Shown here in pieces: positions 16,244-23,934 of a stretch of 64,000 nucleotides of DNA. Every line of letters starts with the position of its first letter. Position 1 is the stretch's first letter. Source of the DNA: Lutimonas zeaxanthinifaciens (GTDB lineage: Bacteria; Bacteroidota; Bacteroidia; Flavobacteriales; Flavobacteriaceae); contig NZ_CP129964.1 in NCBI RefSeq assembly GCF_030503675.1, positions 1,240,001 through 1,304,000 of the forward strand. The letters are read 5' to 3'. The notes beneath the pieces were generated by a model. The model saw only the letters and a list, made by a program, of their open reading frames with translations, made no database searches and was not told the DNA's origin. Position numbers and translations under genes: made by a program.

Positions 16244-17946
16244 GTATGAAAGAATCAGATAAAAAAACTTTCGATGCGATAGTTATAGGGTCCGGGATCA
16301 GTGGAGGCTATGCAGCTATGGAACTTTGTTTAAAAGGATATAAAACACTGGTACTTGAAAGAGGCAGGACGGTAAAGCACGGTGAGTATCCAACAGCCAA
16401 CAAGGACATTTGGGATTTGCCAAATCAAAATGTGGTTCCTTATGAAGAAAAGGAGAAACATTACTTCCAGCAAAACCGATTAAACTGGTGGGTGCATCAG
16501 GAAAATAAACATTGGATCAATAAAGACAGTGAGTATTCTTATGATGAAGTGAAACGATTTGACTGGATACGAGGCCATCATGTTGGCGGGCGTTCCATCA
16601 TGTGGGGAAGGCATTGCTACCGTTGGAGTGATCTGGATTTTGAGGCAAACAAAAAAGAAGGAATTGGGGTAGACTGGCCGATTCGATACAAGGATATTGA
16701 ACCCTGGTACGACAAGGTGGAAACTTTTGTCGGTGTGAGTGGTCAGGCGGAAGGATTGTCACAGGTTCCGGATGGTAAATTTTTGAAACCATTCCCTCTC
16801 AATTGTGCTGAACAATATTTTAGAGAAGAGGTGGCCAAAGTCTATCCGGAAAGGGTGGTCACTCCTGGAAGGGTTGCGAATCTTTCTGAATATAATCCGG
16901 AGGTTCATAAAGGACTGCGGGGCCAGTGCCAGAGCAGGAGCAGATGCTGGAGAGGATGTCCGTATGGTGCCTATTTCAGTAGTGTTTCAGCAACTTTACC
17001 AGTTGCAGAGGAGACGGGTAACCTAGCCATTAGATCGAATAGTATAGTAGCTGAAGTCTTATATGATGAGGTTTCAAAAAGAGCCTCTGGTGTTAAGGTT
17101 ATCGATGCGGAATCAAAAGAAGAAATTGAATTTTCTTCAAAGATTATTTTTTGTAATGCCAGTACGGTAGGAACAACGGCAATTTTACTGAACAGTCGTT
17201 CTGAAAGTTTTCCTGATGGTTTGGGCAACGGAAGCGGAGAATTGGGGCACAACATCATGGACCATCATTACGGCATGGGTGTTTATGGGGAAATGCCTGG
17301 ATTCGAAGACACCTACTATAAAGGAAGAAAACCTGTTGGGTTTTATATTCCAAGATTTACGAACCTCAATGAAAAAACAAAAAAAGAATCCTACTTGAGG
17401 GGCTTTGGCTACCAGGGACAAATATCCAGGTCAAGAAACAATCCTTCTGAAGTTTATGGAAAAGAACTCAAGGATGCGATACTTAAACCAGGTCCGTACC
17501 GATTGTTCATGACAGCCTTTGGGGAGATATTACCCAATCATGACAACAGGATGTTTCTTAATTTTAAGAAAAAGGATAAATATGGTATTCCAACGATTAC
17601 TTTTGATGCAGAATTAAGGGAGAATGAAATTGAAATGCGAAAAGATGCGGTAAAATGTGCGGTTGAAATGCTGGAAGCCGCCGGTTTCAGGAATATTGGC
17701 TCTTTTAACAGTGTTACCGCTCCCGGCGCCTGTATCCATGAAATGGGAACGGCACGCATGGGAAATGACCCAAAAACAAGTGTGCTAAATAAGTGGAATC
17801 AAATGCATGAAGTACCCAATGTTTTTGTTACAGACGGTGCCTGCATGACGAGTTCCGGAACCCAAAATCCAAGTATTACCTACATGGCATTAACTGCAAG
17901 AGCCGTGGATTATGCTGATAAGCAAATTAAAGCAGGAAAATTATGA
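16240..17946 (+). CDS. GMC-family FAD oxidoreductase (large subunit)
   Basis: A 568-aa flavoprotein. The FAD-binding loop GSGISGG lies at about 17-23, the GMC substrate region has GGRSIMWGRH, a Cys-rich segment (CQSRSRCWRGCPYGA) occurs mid-protein, and the C-terminal signature is HEMGTARMG with GTQNPSITYMALTARA. The His of HEMGTARMG and the Asn of QNPS are the expected catalytic pair. No own signal peptide is present, so it is probably carried through Tat with the small subunit. It resembles gluconate, sorbitol or glucoside 3-dehydrogenases that oxidise sugars in the periplasm. Start ATG 16240 overlaps the upstream stop. Confidence 0.9.
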   Translation: MSMKESDKKTFDAIVIGSGISGGYAAMELCLKGYKTLVLERGRTVKHGEYPTANKDIWDLPNQNVVPYEEKEKHYFQQNRLNWWVHQENKHWINKDSEYSYDEVKRFDWIRGHHVGGRSIMWGRHCYRWSDLDFEANKKEGIGVDWPIRYKDIEPWYDKVETFVGVSGQAEGLSQVPDGKFLKPFPLNCAEQYFREEVAKVYPERVVTPGRVANLSEYNPEVHKGLRGQCQSRSRCWRGCPYGAYFSSVSATLPVAEETGNLAIRSNSIVAEVLYDEVSKRASGVKVIDAESKEEIEFSSKIIFCNASTVGTTAILLNSRSESFPDGLGNGSGELGHNIMDHHYGMGVYGEMPGFEDTYYKGRKPVGFYIPRFTNLNEKTKKESYLRGFGYQGQISRSRNNPSEVYGKELKDAILKPGPYRLFMTAFGEILPNHDNRMFLNFKKKDKYGIPTITFDAELRENEIEMRKDAVKCAVEMLEAAGFRNIGSFNSVTAPGACIHEMGTARMGNDPKTSVLNKWNQMHEVPNVFVTDGACMTSSGTQNPSITYMALTARAVDYADKQIKAGKL

Positions 17947-18998
17947 GATTGAGAAAAGTTGGAGCAATCTGGATATTGTTAGTATTAATTATGATATCGA
18001 GCTGCAGGGAAACACCCCGAGAGATATCCTCAGAAACCCAAAAACTCAAGGCATTGATCATGGACGGTCAGAACAATCATTACATCTGGCCAAAATCAAC
18101 TCAGATCATGAAGCACTATCTTGAAGAAACAGACCTGTTTGAGGTAGAAATTTATCGGACCGATTCTATTTGGCTGGGTATAAAGTATGATCAATCAAGG
18201 CCTGGGACACTGGATAAATACATTCAGGAGTATCCATTGGATTCAATGGATCGTTTCATTTCTGCTGAACCCTTAAAAACAGCGGATGTTCAAATTGACT
18301 TTGAGAAATACGACTTAATTGTCTCGAATTTTGGATTTCAGGCAGGAGAGTTTCCGGAAAGCGTAAAAAGGAAATTTGAAAAATATATGAATGAAGGCGG
18401 AGGGCTTGTTGTGGTGCATGCCGCCAATAACTCATGGGGTCAATGGGTTGAATTCAATAAAATGATTGGGCTGGGTGCCTGGGGTGGCAGGGATAGTTCT
18501 TCAGGACCTTATGCTTATTATAATGACCATAATGAGGTTGAAATTGATTCAACGGTAGGGTTCGCGGGTTCTCATGGAGCTCAATATGAATTTTTGATTA
18601 CAACCAGGGAGCCGGAACATCCGATCATGAAAGGATTGCCAAAGAATTGGCTCCACGCTCAGGATGAGTTGTATGATCGTATGCGAGGGCCTTTTGAAAA
18701 TGCTACAATTCTTGCCACGGCATATGCGGACCCTGAAAAAAATAAACAAACCTGGGAACCCGTTTTGGACGGGTCCGGATGGAACGTACCTATGCTGATG
18801 GTTATAGAATATGGTAAAGGCAGAATTTTTCACACTACTTTAGGCCATTTTGATTATTCCATGGAATGCGTCGGCTTTATGTCTACCTTTCAACGAGGTG
18901 CTGAATGGGCTGCTACGGGAGAAGTGACGCAAAAGGTTCCGGATGACTTTCCGTCTGATAAAAAATCAAAATCCAGAATTTGGAAAGCGAAAGAATAA
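17943..18998 (+). CDS. ThuA-domain lipoprotein
   Basis: A 351-aa protein with a lipoprotein signal (MISSC, Cys21) and a ThuA/trehalose-utilisation domain (PF06283): LIMDGQNNHYIWPKS, GGGLVVVHAANNSWGQW, YGKGRIFHTTLGH. ThuA proteins have a glutamine-amidotransferase-like fold and are tied genetically to 3-keto-sugar metabolism, for example 3-ketotrehalose in Sinorhizobium. ATGA overlap with the GMC gene shows translational coupling. Together the three genes suggest periplasmic oxidation of a sugar or glycoside followed by processing of the keto-product; this step is inference. Confidence 0.88.
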   Translation: MRLRKVGAIWILLVLIMISSCRETPREISSETQKLKALIMDGQNNHYIWPKSTQIMKHYLEETDLFEVEIYRTDSIWLGIKYDQSRPGTLDKYIQEYPLDSMDRFISAEPLKTADVQIDFEKYDLIVSNFGFQAGEFPESVKRKFEKYMNEGGGLVVVHAANNSWGQWVEFNKMIGLGAWGGRDSSSGPYAYYNDHNEVEIDSTVGFAGSHGAQYEFLITTREPEHPIMKGLPKNWLHAQDELYDRMRGPFENATILATAYADPEKNKQTWEPVLDGSGWNVPMLMVIEYGKGRIFHTTLGHFDYSMECVGFMSTFQRGAEWAATGEVTQKVPDDFPSDKKSKSRIWKAKE

Positions 18999-19025
18999 TC
19001 AAAGAAACCTTTAAGAGAAAAAATT

Positions 19026-19343
19026 TTGTATCAACGAAAAACACCCCTAAAGAATGATTGTTCCATAGAAAAGACATTAAATGTCATTTCCGGCAAATGG
19101 AAACCGGCCATATTAAGTGAAGTTTTAAAAAGGAATTTACGATTGCGAGACATTCAGAAAGGACTCCCTGAGGCTTCCAAAAGAGCGCTGACTCAACAGC
19201 TTGGTGAAATGATCGAAGACGGGCTTATTGAAAAAAAAGACTATAACGAATTCCCGAAAAAAACAGAATATTCAATTACTGCATTGGGAATTCAACTTAC
19301 CACTGTTTTTGACGAGCTTTCAAAATTTGGAGACAAATTATAA
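19026..19343 (+). CDS. HxlR-family winged-helix transcriptional regulator (TTG start)
   Basis: A 105-aa MarR/HxlR-type regulator. The signature CSIEKTLNVISGKWKPAIL and LRDIQKGLPEASKRALTQQL place it in the HxlR family. The single N-terminal Cys12 is where YodB, CatR and HypR carry their redox- or quinone-sensing Cys. No ATG is possible, since the ThuA stop (18996) is in the same frame; TTG 19026 is the likely start. A palindrome and promoter lie directly downstream, before a flavodoxin-fold reductase, a pairing typical of HxlR-controlled quinone or electrophile defence. Confidence 0.9.
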   Translation: MYQRKTPLKNDCSIEKTLNVISGKWKPAILSEVLKRNLRLRDIQKGLPEASKRALTQQLGEMIEDGLIEKKDYNEFPKKTEYSITALGIQLTTVFDELSKFGDKL

Positions 19344-19344
19344 T

Positions 19345-19361
19345 GGGGTAAAATTTACCCC
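19345..19361. promoter_or_regulatory. perfect palindrome, candidate HxlR operator
   Basis: GGGGTAAAATTTACCCC is a perfect dyad with 8-bp arms around one A, starting 1 bp after the regulator's stop codon and ending 3 bp before the -33 element of the reductase promoter. Its size and location fit a dimeric winged-helix repressor site. It could also serve as the stem of a weak terminator, but no T-run follows. Confidence 0.6.
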
Positions 19362-19364
19362 TTA

Positions 19365-19395
19365 TTTGATAAGCCGATAAAACCCCATAGTTTTG
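19365..19395 (+). promoter_or_regulatory. Bacteroidota-type promoter (TTTG-N19-TAGTTTTG)
   Basis: TTTG at 19365-19368 and TAGTTTTG at 19388-19395 are separated by 19 bp. This matches the Bacteroidota sigma-A consensus TTTG / TAnnTTTG exactly in sequence and spacing. The start of transcription would fall near 19402, giving a leader of about 13 nt before the ATG at 19415. It is the best promoter match seen in the window. Confidence 0.7.
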
Positions 19396-19414
19396 TCGAA
19401 TAACTAAAATATAT

Positions 19415-19939
19415 ATGATGAAATTAAAAGGGGTGATCATACAAGGTAGCTCAAGAAGCGATGGGAATACAGCTAAAATTGTCTCTTTCGTTCAAGAAAA
19501 AACTGGTTTTGAGAGTATAGATTTAAAGTCAAAAAATATAGGTGCGTTTGATTATAATTTTGAGAATGAGGGGGACGATTTTCTTCCCTTGATGAAGGAA
19601 ATCGTTTTTAATTATGACACTCTAATTTTTGCTACTCCGGTATACTGGTATTCGATGAGCGGAATCATGAAAAATTTTTTTGACAGAATATCGGATTGCC
19701 TGAAAACTGAAAAGGAACTTGGACGAATGTTAAGGGGTAAAAATATGGGAATGGTGAGTTGTGGATCAGATTCTGAATTAAAAAAAGGATTTGAAATGCC
19801 ATTTGTAGAAAGCGCAAATTATTTGGGCATGAATTATCTGGGAAATATGCATACCTGGATAGAAAATGAATCAATTCCAGAGTCTTTGGAAAAGGATTTA
19901 AGTAATTTTATAGAGAATCAATTGATGATATCGAAATAA
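19415..19939 (+). CDS. NADPH-dependent FMN reductase / flavodoxin-fold quinone reductase family
   Basis: A 174-aa flavoprotein with the FMN-phosphate loop GSSRSDGNT (11-19) and the second loop ATPVYWYSMSGIMKNFFDRI characteristic of the NADPH-dependent FMN reductase / NAD(P)H:quinone oxidoreductase group. It probably reduces quinones, azo or nitro compounds, or flavin with NAD(P)H in the cytoplasm. Position behind an HxlR regulator, palindrome and promoter suggests induction by electrophiles. Confidence 0.88.
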   Translation: MMKLKGVIIQGSSRSDGNTAKIVSFVQEKTGFESIDLKSKNIGAFDYNFENEGDDFLPLMKEIVFNYDTLIFATPVYWYSMSGIMKNFFDRISDCLKTEKELGRMLRGKNMGMVSCGSDSELKKGFEMPFVESANYLGMNYLGNMHTWIENESIPESLEKDLSNFIENQLMISK

Positions 19940-20032
19940 GGTTTCTTATTTCTGGGGAACGGAAATAATTATACAAATTTATCTGAAGGATGGTTTAAAT
20001 TCTGATCACTCAAATACCTCTATTTAAAAGAT

Positions 20033-20602
20033 ATGAGCAAGGACTCGGATAATTTTAAAATATGGAGCATCATAGGGTTTTTTGCTATCGTTACCCTGGG
20101 GTTTTTGTACCATGACCTCTACAAATGGAGCAATCAATCTGTAGTGATTGCTTTGATAGCCCCTGTCAATGAAAGCGTTTGGGAGCACCTTAAACTGGGC
20201 CTTTGGGCAGTAATATCATTTTCTGTAATTGAATATCTTGTAATTCGCGAGTCGGTAAATAATTATTTTTTTGCCAAGGCATTTGGGGTACTCGCTATCT
20301 GTTTTACGGTTCTTGCTGTTTATTACACGTACATCGCATTTCTCAAAAGAAATATAATTCTTCTGGATATTTCTTCCTACATACTTGGAGTCTTTTTATG
20401 CCAATTGGCATGCTATAAAATTTATCAATGGGAAAATTCAAAAATTCTCAACCGAATTGGCATGCTTGTTCTGGCTGCATTAGTTCTTCTATTTGCCTTC
20501 TTTTCATTTTATCCACCGGAAACAGGCTTGTTTAGGGATCATAATTTTAATTCCTATGGAATTCAGGGGAAAGTGCCTAAAACTTTGATTCAATATTTCT
20601 AA
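20033..20602 (+). CDS. DUF6512-like integral membrane protein
   Basis: A 189-aa protein with five or six hydrophobic helices. The motif APVNESVWEHLKLG (43-56) is distinctive for a family of small membrane proteins that I associate with DUF6512. No function is known. Its last 26 bases overlap the 3' end of the minus-strand protease gene. Confidence 0.72.
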   Translation: MSKDSDNFKIWSIIGFFAIVTLGFLYHDLYKWSNQSVVIALIAPVNESVWEHLKLGLWAVISFSVIEYLVIRESVNNYFFAKAFGVLAICFTVLAVYYTYIAFLKRNIILLDISSYILGVFLCQLACYKIYQWENSKILNRIGMLVLAALVLLFAFFSFYPPETGLFRDHNFNSYGIQGKVPKTLIQYF

Positions 20603-21290
20603 ATTTGATGTTTGGATATTTCTTAGCTAAGTACCAGGTTATCAATCCCGGTATGACCAGAGCTTGCCATAGAAAAAACATCAGCTGCTCCCAACCGTTT
20701 AATTCTGAATCAGTTTCTTCGATTATGTAAAGCGAATTGCCAAGGGGTCCGGCAGAAAAAATAACAATACTCACCACAATCCAGCCAAAATGTAAACCTA
20801 GTGGTGCATATAAAGATTTTGTTCTGGCAAAGGCGTAGGCAAACATCCAGCCTCCCGCTCCGGTTACTAAAAAAACATAAATCATGGGAACAAGACCACG
20901 ACCAAACATATCATAGCTAAACCAGTGATAAATTCCAAAAACAACGGCACTAACAATACAAGCTCGTAAAATGCCAATTTTTTTGATTAAAATATATAAG
21001 AGGGCTCCGCGAAAAATTAATTCTTCAAATAAGGCAGCTTTTAAAGTCCACCAAATCCCATAGAGACTTTCCAAAAATCCGTATTCAGGATTTCGAATAT
21101 AACTGACTTCTTTAAGATAGGATTGACCCAATAAGTTGATTGCGCAGAATACTGCCATAATAAGTAAACCAATTGAAAACTCTCTCAAGCGCCTTAAATT
21201 GGGTAGAATGCCTAAAGAAGTTATATGCTCCCTGAAAACAATCCAAAGAACCAACCAGGACAGAATAAAAACTACAAATACTCCTAACAT
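20577..21290 (-). CDS. CPBP (CAAX/Abi) intramembrane metalloprotease; the only minus-strand gene
   Basis: A 237-aa membrane protein with about seven helices. The CPBP motifs are EELIFRG (E89, E90, R94), FGIYHW with His122, and a third motif GLHFGW near 185. Family roles include prenyl-protein processing, bacteriocin self-immunity and membrane proteolysis; nothing here specifies which. A TATATTTG (-7-like; 21316-21323 on the minus strand) precedes the start, but no matching -33 was found. The 3' end overlaps the facing gene by 26 bp. Confidence 0.87.
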   Translation of the reverse strand: MLGVFVVFILSWLVLWIVFREHITSLGILPNLRRLREFSIGLLIMAVFCAINLLGQSYLKEVSYIRNPEYGFLESLYGIWWTLKAALFEELIFRGALLYILIKKIGILRACIVSAVVFGIYHWFSYDMFGRGLVPMIYVFLVTGAGGWMFAYAFARTKSLYAPLGLHFGWIVVSIVIFSAGPLGNSLYIIEETDSELNGWEQLMFFLWQALVIPGLITWYLAKKYPNIKFRNIESKF

Positions 21291-21503
21291 AGAGCTGGAT
21301 GTTTTAAAAGACAGCCAAATATAATTGTAATAAATGAAATCATTGAATCTATTAACGGATTGAACTTTTTTGTACCTTGACGAAAACTAGTTTGACACTT
21401 TCTCGAACAGCAATTGAGATCTTTATGAATTTATTTTTTTAGCTATTTTTTTTTAAGAAGATTAGTTCTCCAGGACAGTCAATAAATTTTGAATTTACAC
21501 CAT

Positions 21504-22061
21504 ATGAGGAACTTGTTTATTATTTTATTTGTTTTATATCCCTTTCTAAGTAATGCTCAGGAGCAAGACAAAATGGATTCCCCTTCAGATTCACAACAAG
21601 GCCTTACTGGGCTTTCTAAATCAACAATTTTTCCTGAAAAATGCCTCGGGTTATGGGAGGGAATGATGTATATCTTTAGCCAGGGTTCCCTGCGCGACAG
21701 TGTAAAAGTAAAGTTCACGGCTGCCAAAACTGATATCAAAGATACTTTTGTTTGGAAAACAGAATACCTATCTCCTACAAGACCCATGGTTAAGGATTAT
21801 AAACTGGTTTTGGATGACCTTGACAAGGGCCGGTATCTTCTCGACGAGGGAGACGGAGTGAAGTTGAGGATTTATAACATAAACAATAAATTGTACAGCC
21901 TGTTCAAAGTGAACGATATCTATCTGACGTCAAGCACTGAACTGTTTGATGACCGGCTGGTCTTTGAGGTCACATCGGGAAAAGAAGAAGGTGAAACACA
22001 AGGAGTCAAGAATTATTCTTTTTCGAATGTTCAAAGAGTGGAACTGAGAAGAATAGATTGA
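21504..22061 (+). CDS. exported protein of unknown function (lipocalin-like)
   Basis: A 185-aa protein with a Sec signal peptide (MRNLFIILFVLYPFLSNAQ). ATG 21504 is preferred over an in-frame TTG five codons upstream. The body is beta-rich, beginning GLWEGMMYIF and including KDYKLVLDDLDKGRYLLDEG, and resembles secreted lipocalin-like proteins. No catalytic motif was seen. It lies 72 bp before the amidohydrolase gene. Confidence 0.7.
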   Translation: MRNLFIILFVLYPFLSNAQEQDKMDSPSDSQQGLTGLSKSTIFPEKCLGLWEGMMYIFSQGSLRDSVKVKFTAAKTDIKDTFVWKTEYLSPTRPMVKDYKLVLDDLDKGRYLLDEGDGVKLRIYNINNKLYSLFKVNDIYLTSSTELFDDRLVFEVTSGKEEGETQGVKNYSFSNVQRVELRRID

Positions 22062-22133
22062 AAAATTCTTTTCGAAGGCAAAACAAATACAAACTACAAC
22101 AAATAAATACTGAACCAAATAAATACGATATAC

Positions 22134-23873
22134 ATGTCAAAATACCCCCTTTTACGTATTGCTTTTCTGATTTTATCCATTTCACTTCACGGACAAACAT
22201 TCATTACCCAAGTTACCCTGGCTGACGTAGAGAAGCAAAAATTGGTCAAGAATCAAACCGTTGTGATTGAAGATGGTCGAATTTTAGAAATCTATAAGAG
22301 CAATAAGAAAAGATTTCCTGAGAATGCAACTGTAATTGACGGGTCAGGGAAATATCTAATCCCAGGACTGGTGGATGCGCACATTCATTTTTTTCAAAAC
22401 GGAGGTATTTACACAAGACCGGATGCCATTGACCTAAGAAAGTATAAGAGCTATGAAAAGGAAATAGCCTTGACCAAATCTGATATGGAAACCAAATTGA
22501 GGCGTTATCTTAAAAATGGAATTACCACGGTAATTGATGTGGGAGCAACCTATAATTTTCTTGAGCAGAGAAAGAATTTCATTGATAAAAAGTTTTCACC
22601 TGCAGTTTTTATGACAGGGCCTCTTCTTACAACCTATGAACCGGAAGTTTATAAAGAACTGGGAAAGGATGAGCCTTTCACCCTTACAAAGTCGGTTGAA
22701 GAAGGGATACAAGGGGTTCAGGAACAGTTAGCCTATGATCCGGATTTTATCAAAATCTGGTATATAGCAGGAGCGGATGGTTTAAGTATTGAGAAGAGTG
22801 CTCAAAAAAATCTTCCTATCGTTAAGGCCATCATTGATGAGGCTCATAAAAACGATTTAAAGGTTGCAGTACATGCAACTCAAGAATTTACGGCAAAACT
22901 GGCTGTCGAAAATGGTGCTGATTTTTTAGTCCATAGCGTTGATGATGAAATTCTAAGTGAGGAATTTGTGGAATTAATGAAGGCCCAAAAAACGATTCTT
23001 TGCCCAACCTTGGTGGTTCATGAGGGCTACCATAATACTTTTGGCCAGAATTTGGAAATGAGCAGGCACGAACTCTACCAGGCTGATCCTTATCAGCTCG
23101 GATCTTTGTTGGATGGAAAACATTTATCAGATACCTTACTCATCAATGCTTATAAAAAAGGAGCCAACTCTAAATCAGGACAAGATCGTCTTAGCCAAAG
23201 AAAGGCTACCATGATGGCCAATCTAAAACTGTTGTCGGACGCAGGAGTAATTATTGCGACAGGAACGGATGCCGGGAACATTGGAACACTGCACGCCTCG
23301 TCTTATTTGAAAGAAGTACAGGCCATGCAGAAAAGTGGAATGAGTAACTGGCAGATTTTGACAGCATCTACACTTAACGGGGCAAAAATTCTTGATAAAG
23401 AAGCTGAATTTGGAAGTATCAGCCAGGGTAAAAAAGCGAATCTCATTTTATTGGACGACAACCCTGTTGAGGACATTGATAATATTGCAAAAATTAACCT
23501 TGTTATAAATGACGGCATGGTTTTAAATCCTGAAGAATTGCTCGAGGAAACCCCTGCGGATTTGGCTCAAAGGCAGCTAAATGCCTATAATTTCAGAGAC
23601 ATAGAAGCTTTTTTAGAGCCTTATGCCGAGGATGTTGAAGTCTATTCCTATCCTGAAAAACTGCTCTATAAGGGTAAAGATATAATGAGGGAACGATATG
23701 CCGGTATGTTTGCCTCCACGCCTAATCTGCATTGTGAGTTAAAGGAAAGAATTGTTCAGGGTAATATTGTTATAGATAAGGAGCGTGTCCAATTTGGAGA
23801 CAGGATTCTTGAGGCCGTAGCTATTTATCATATAGAAGAAAAAAAGATCAAGAAGGTTTACTTTATCCAATAA
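22134..23873 (+). CDS. exported amidohydrolase with C-terminal SnoaL-like domain
   Basis: A 579-aa protein. It has a short signal peptide (residues 1-20), an amidohydrolase barrel with the metal motif DAHIHF (His83, His85), further ligand candidates in AVHATQ and VHSVDD, and the late Asp in TGTDAGN. After the usual barrel end (NLILLDDNPVEDI) a separate domain follows from about 470 to 579 (RQLNAYNFRDIEAFLEPYAE) that looks like a SnoaL/NTF2 domain. Imidazolonepropionase- or prolidase-like hydrolysis of a cyclic amide or peptide is possible. The fusion is unusual. Confidence 0.87.
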   Translation: MSKYPLLRIAFLILSISLHGQTFITQVTLADVEKQKLVKNQTVVIEDGRILEIYKSNKKRFPENATVIDGSGKYLIPGLVDAHIHFFQNGGIYTRPDAIDLRKYKSYEKEIALTKSDMETKLRRYLKNGITTVIDVGATYNFLEQRKNFIDKKFSPAVFMTGPLLTTYEPEVYKELGKDEPFTLTKSVEEGIQGVQEQLAYDPDFIKIWYIAGADGLSIEKSAQKNLPIVKAIIDEAHKNDLKVAVHATQEFTAKLAVENGADFLVHSVDDEILSEEFVELMKAQKTILCPTLVVHEGYHNTFGQNLEMSRHELYQADPYQLGSLLDGKHLSDTLLINAYKKGANSKSGQDRLSQRKATMMANLKLLSDAGVIIATGTDAGNIGTLHASSYLKEVQAMQKSGMSNWQILTASTLNGAKILDKEAEFGSISQGKKANLILLDDNPVEDIDNIAKINLVINDGMVLNPEELLEETPADLAQRQLNAYNFRDIEAFLEPYAEDVEVYSYPEKLLYKGKDIMRERYAGMFASTPNLHCELKERIVQGNIVIDKERVQFGDRILEAVAIYHIEEKKIKKVYFIQ

Positions 23874-23934
23874 GTAAACGAATATATTGATTTAATAATC
23901 GAAGAAGGAATTGAATCTAAAGCCCACATATAAG

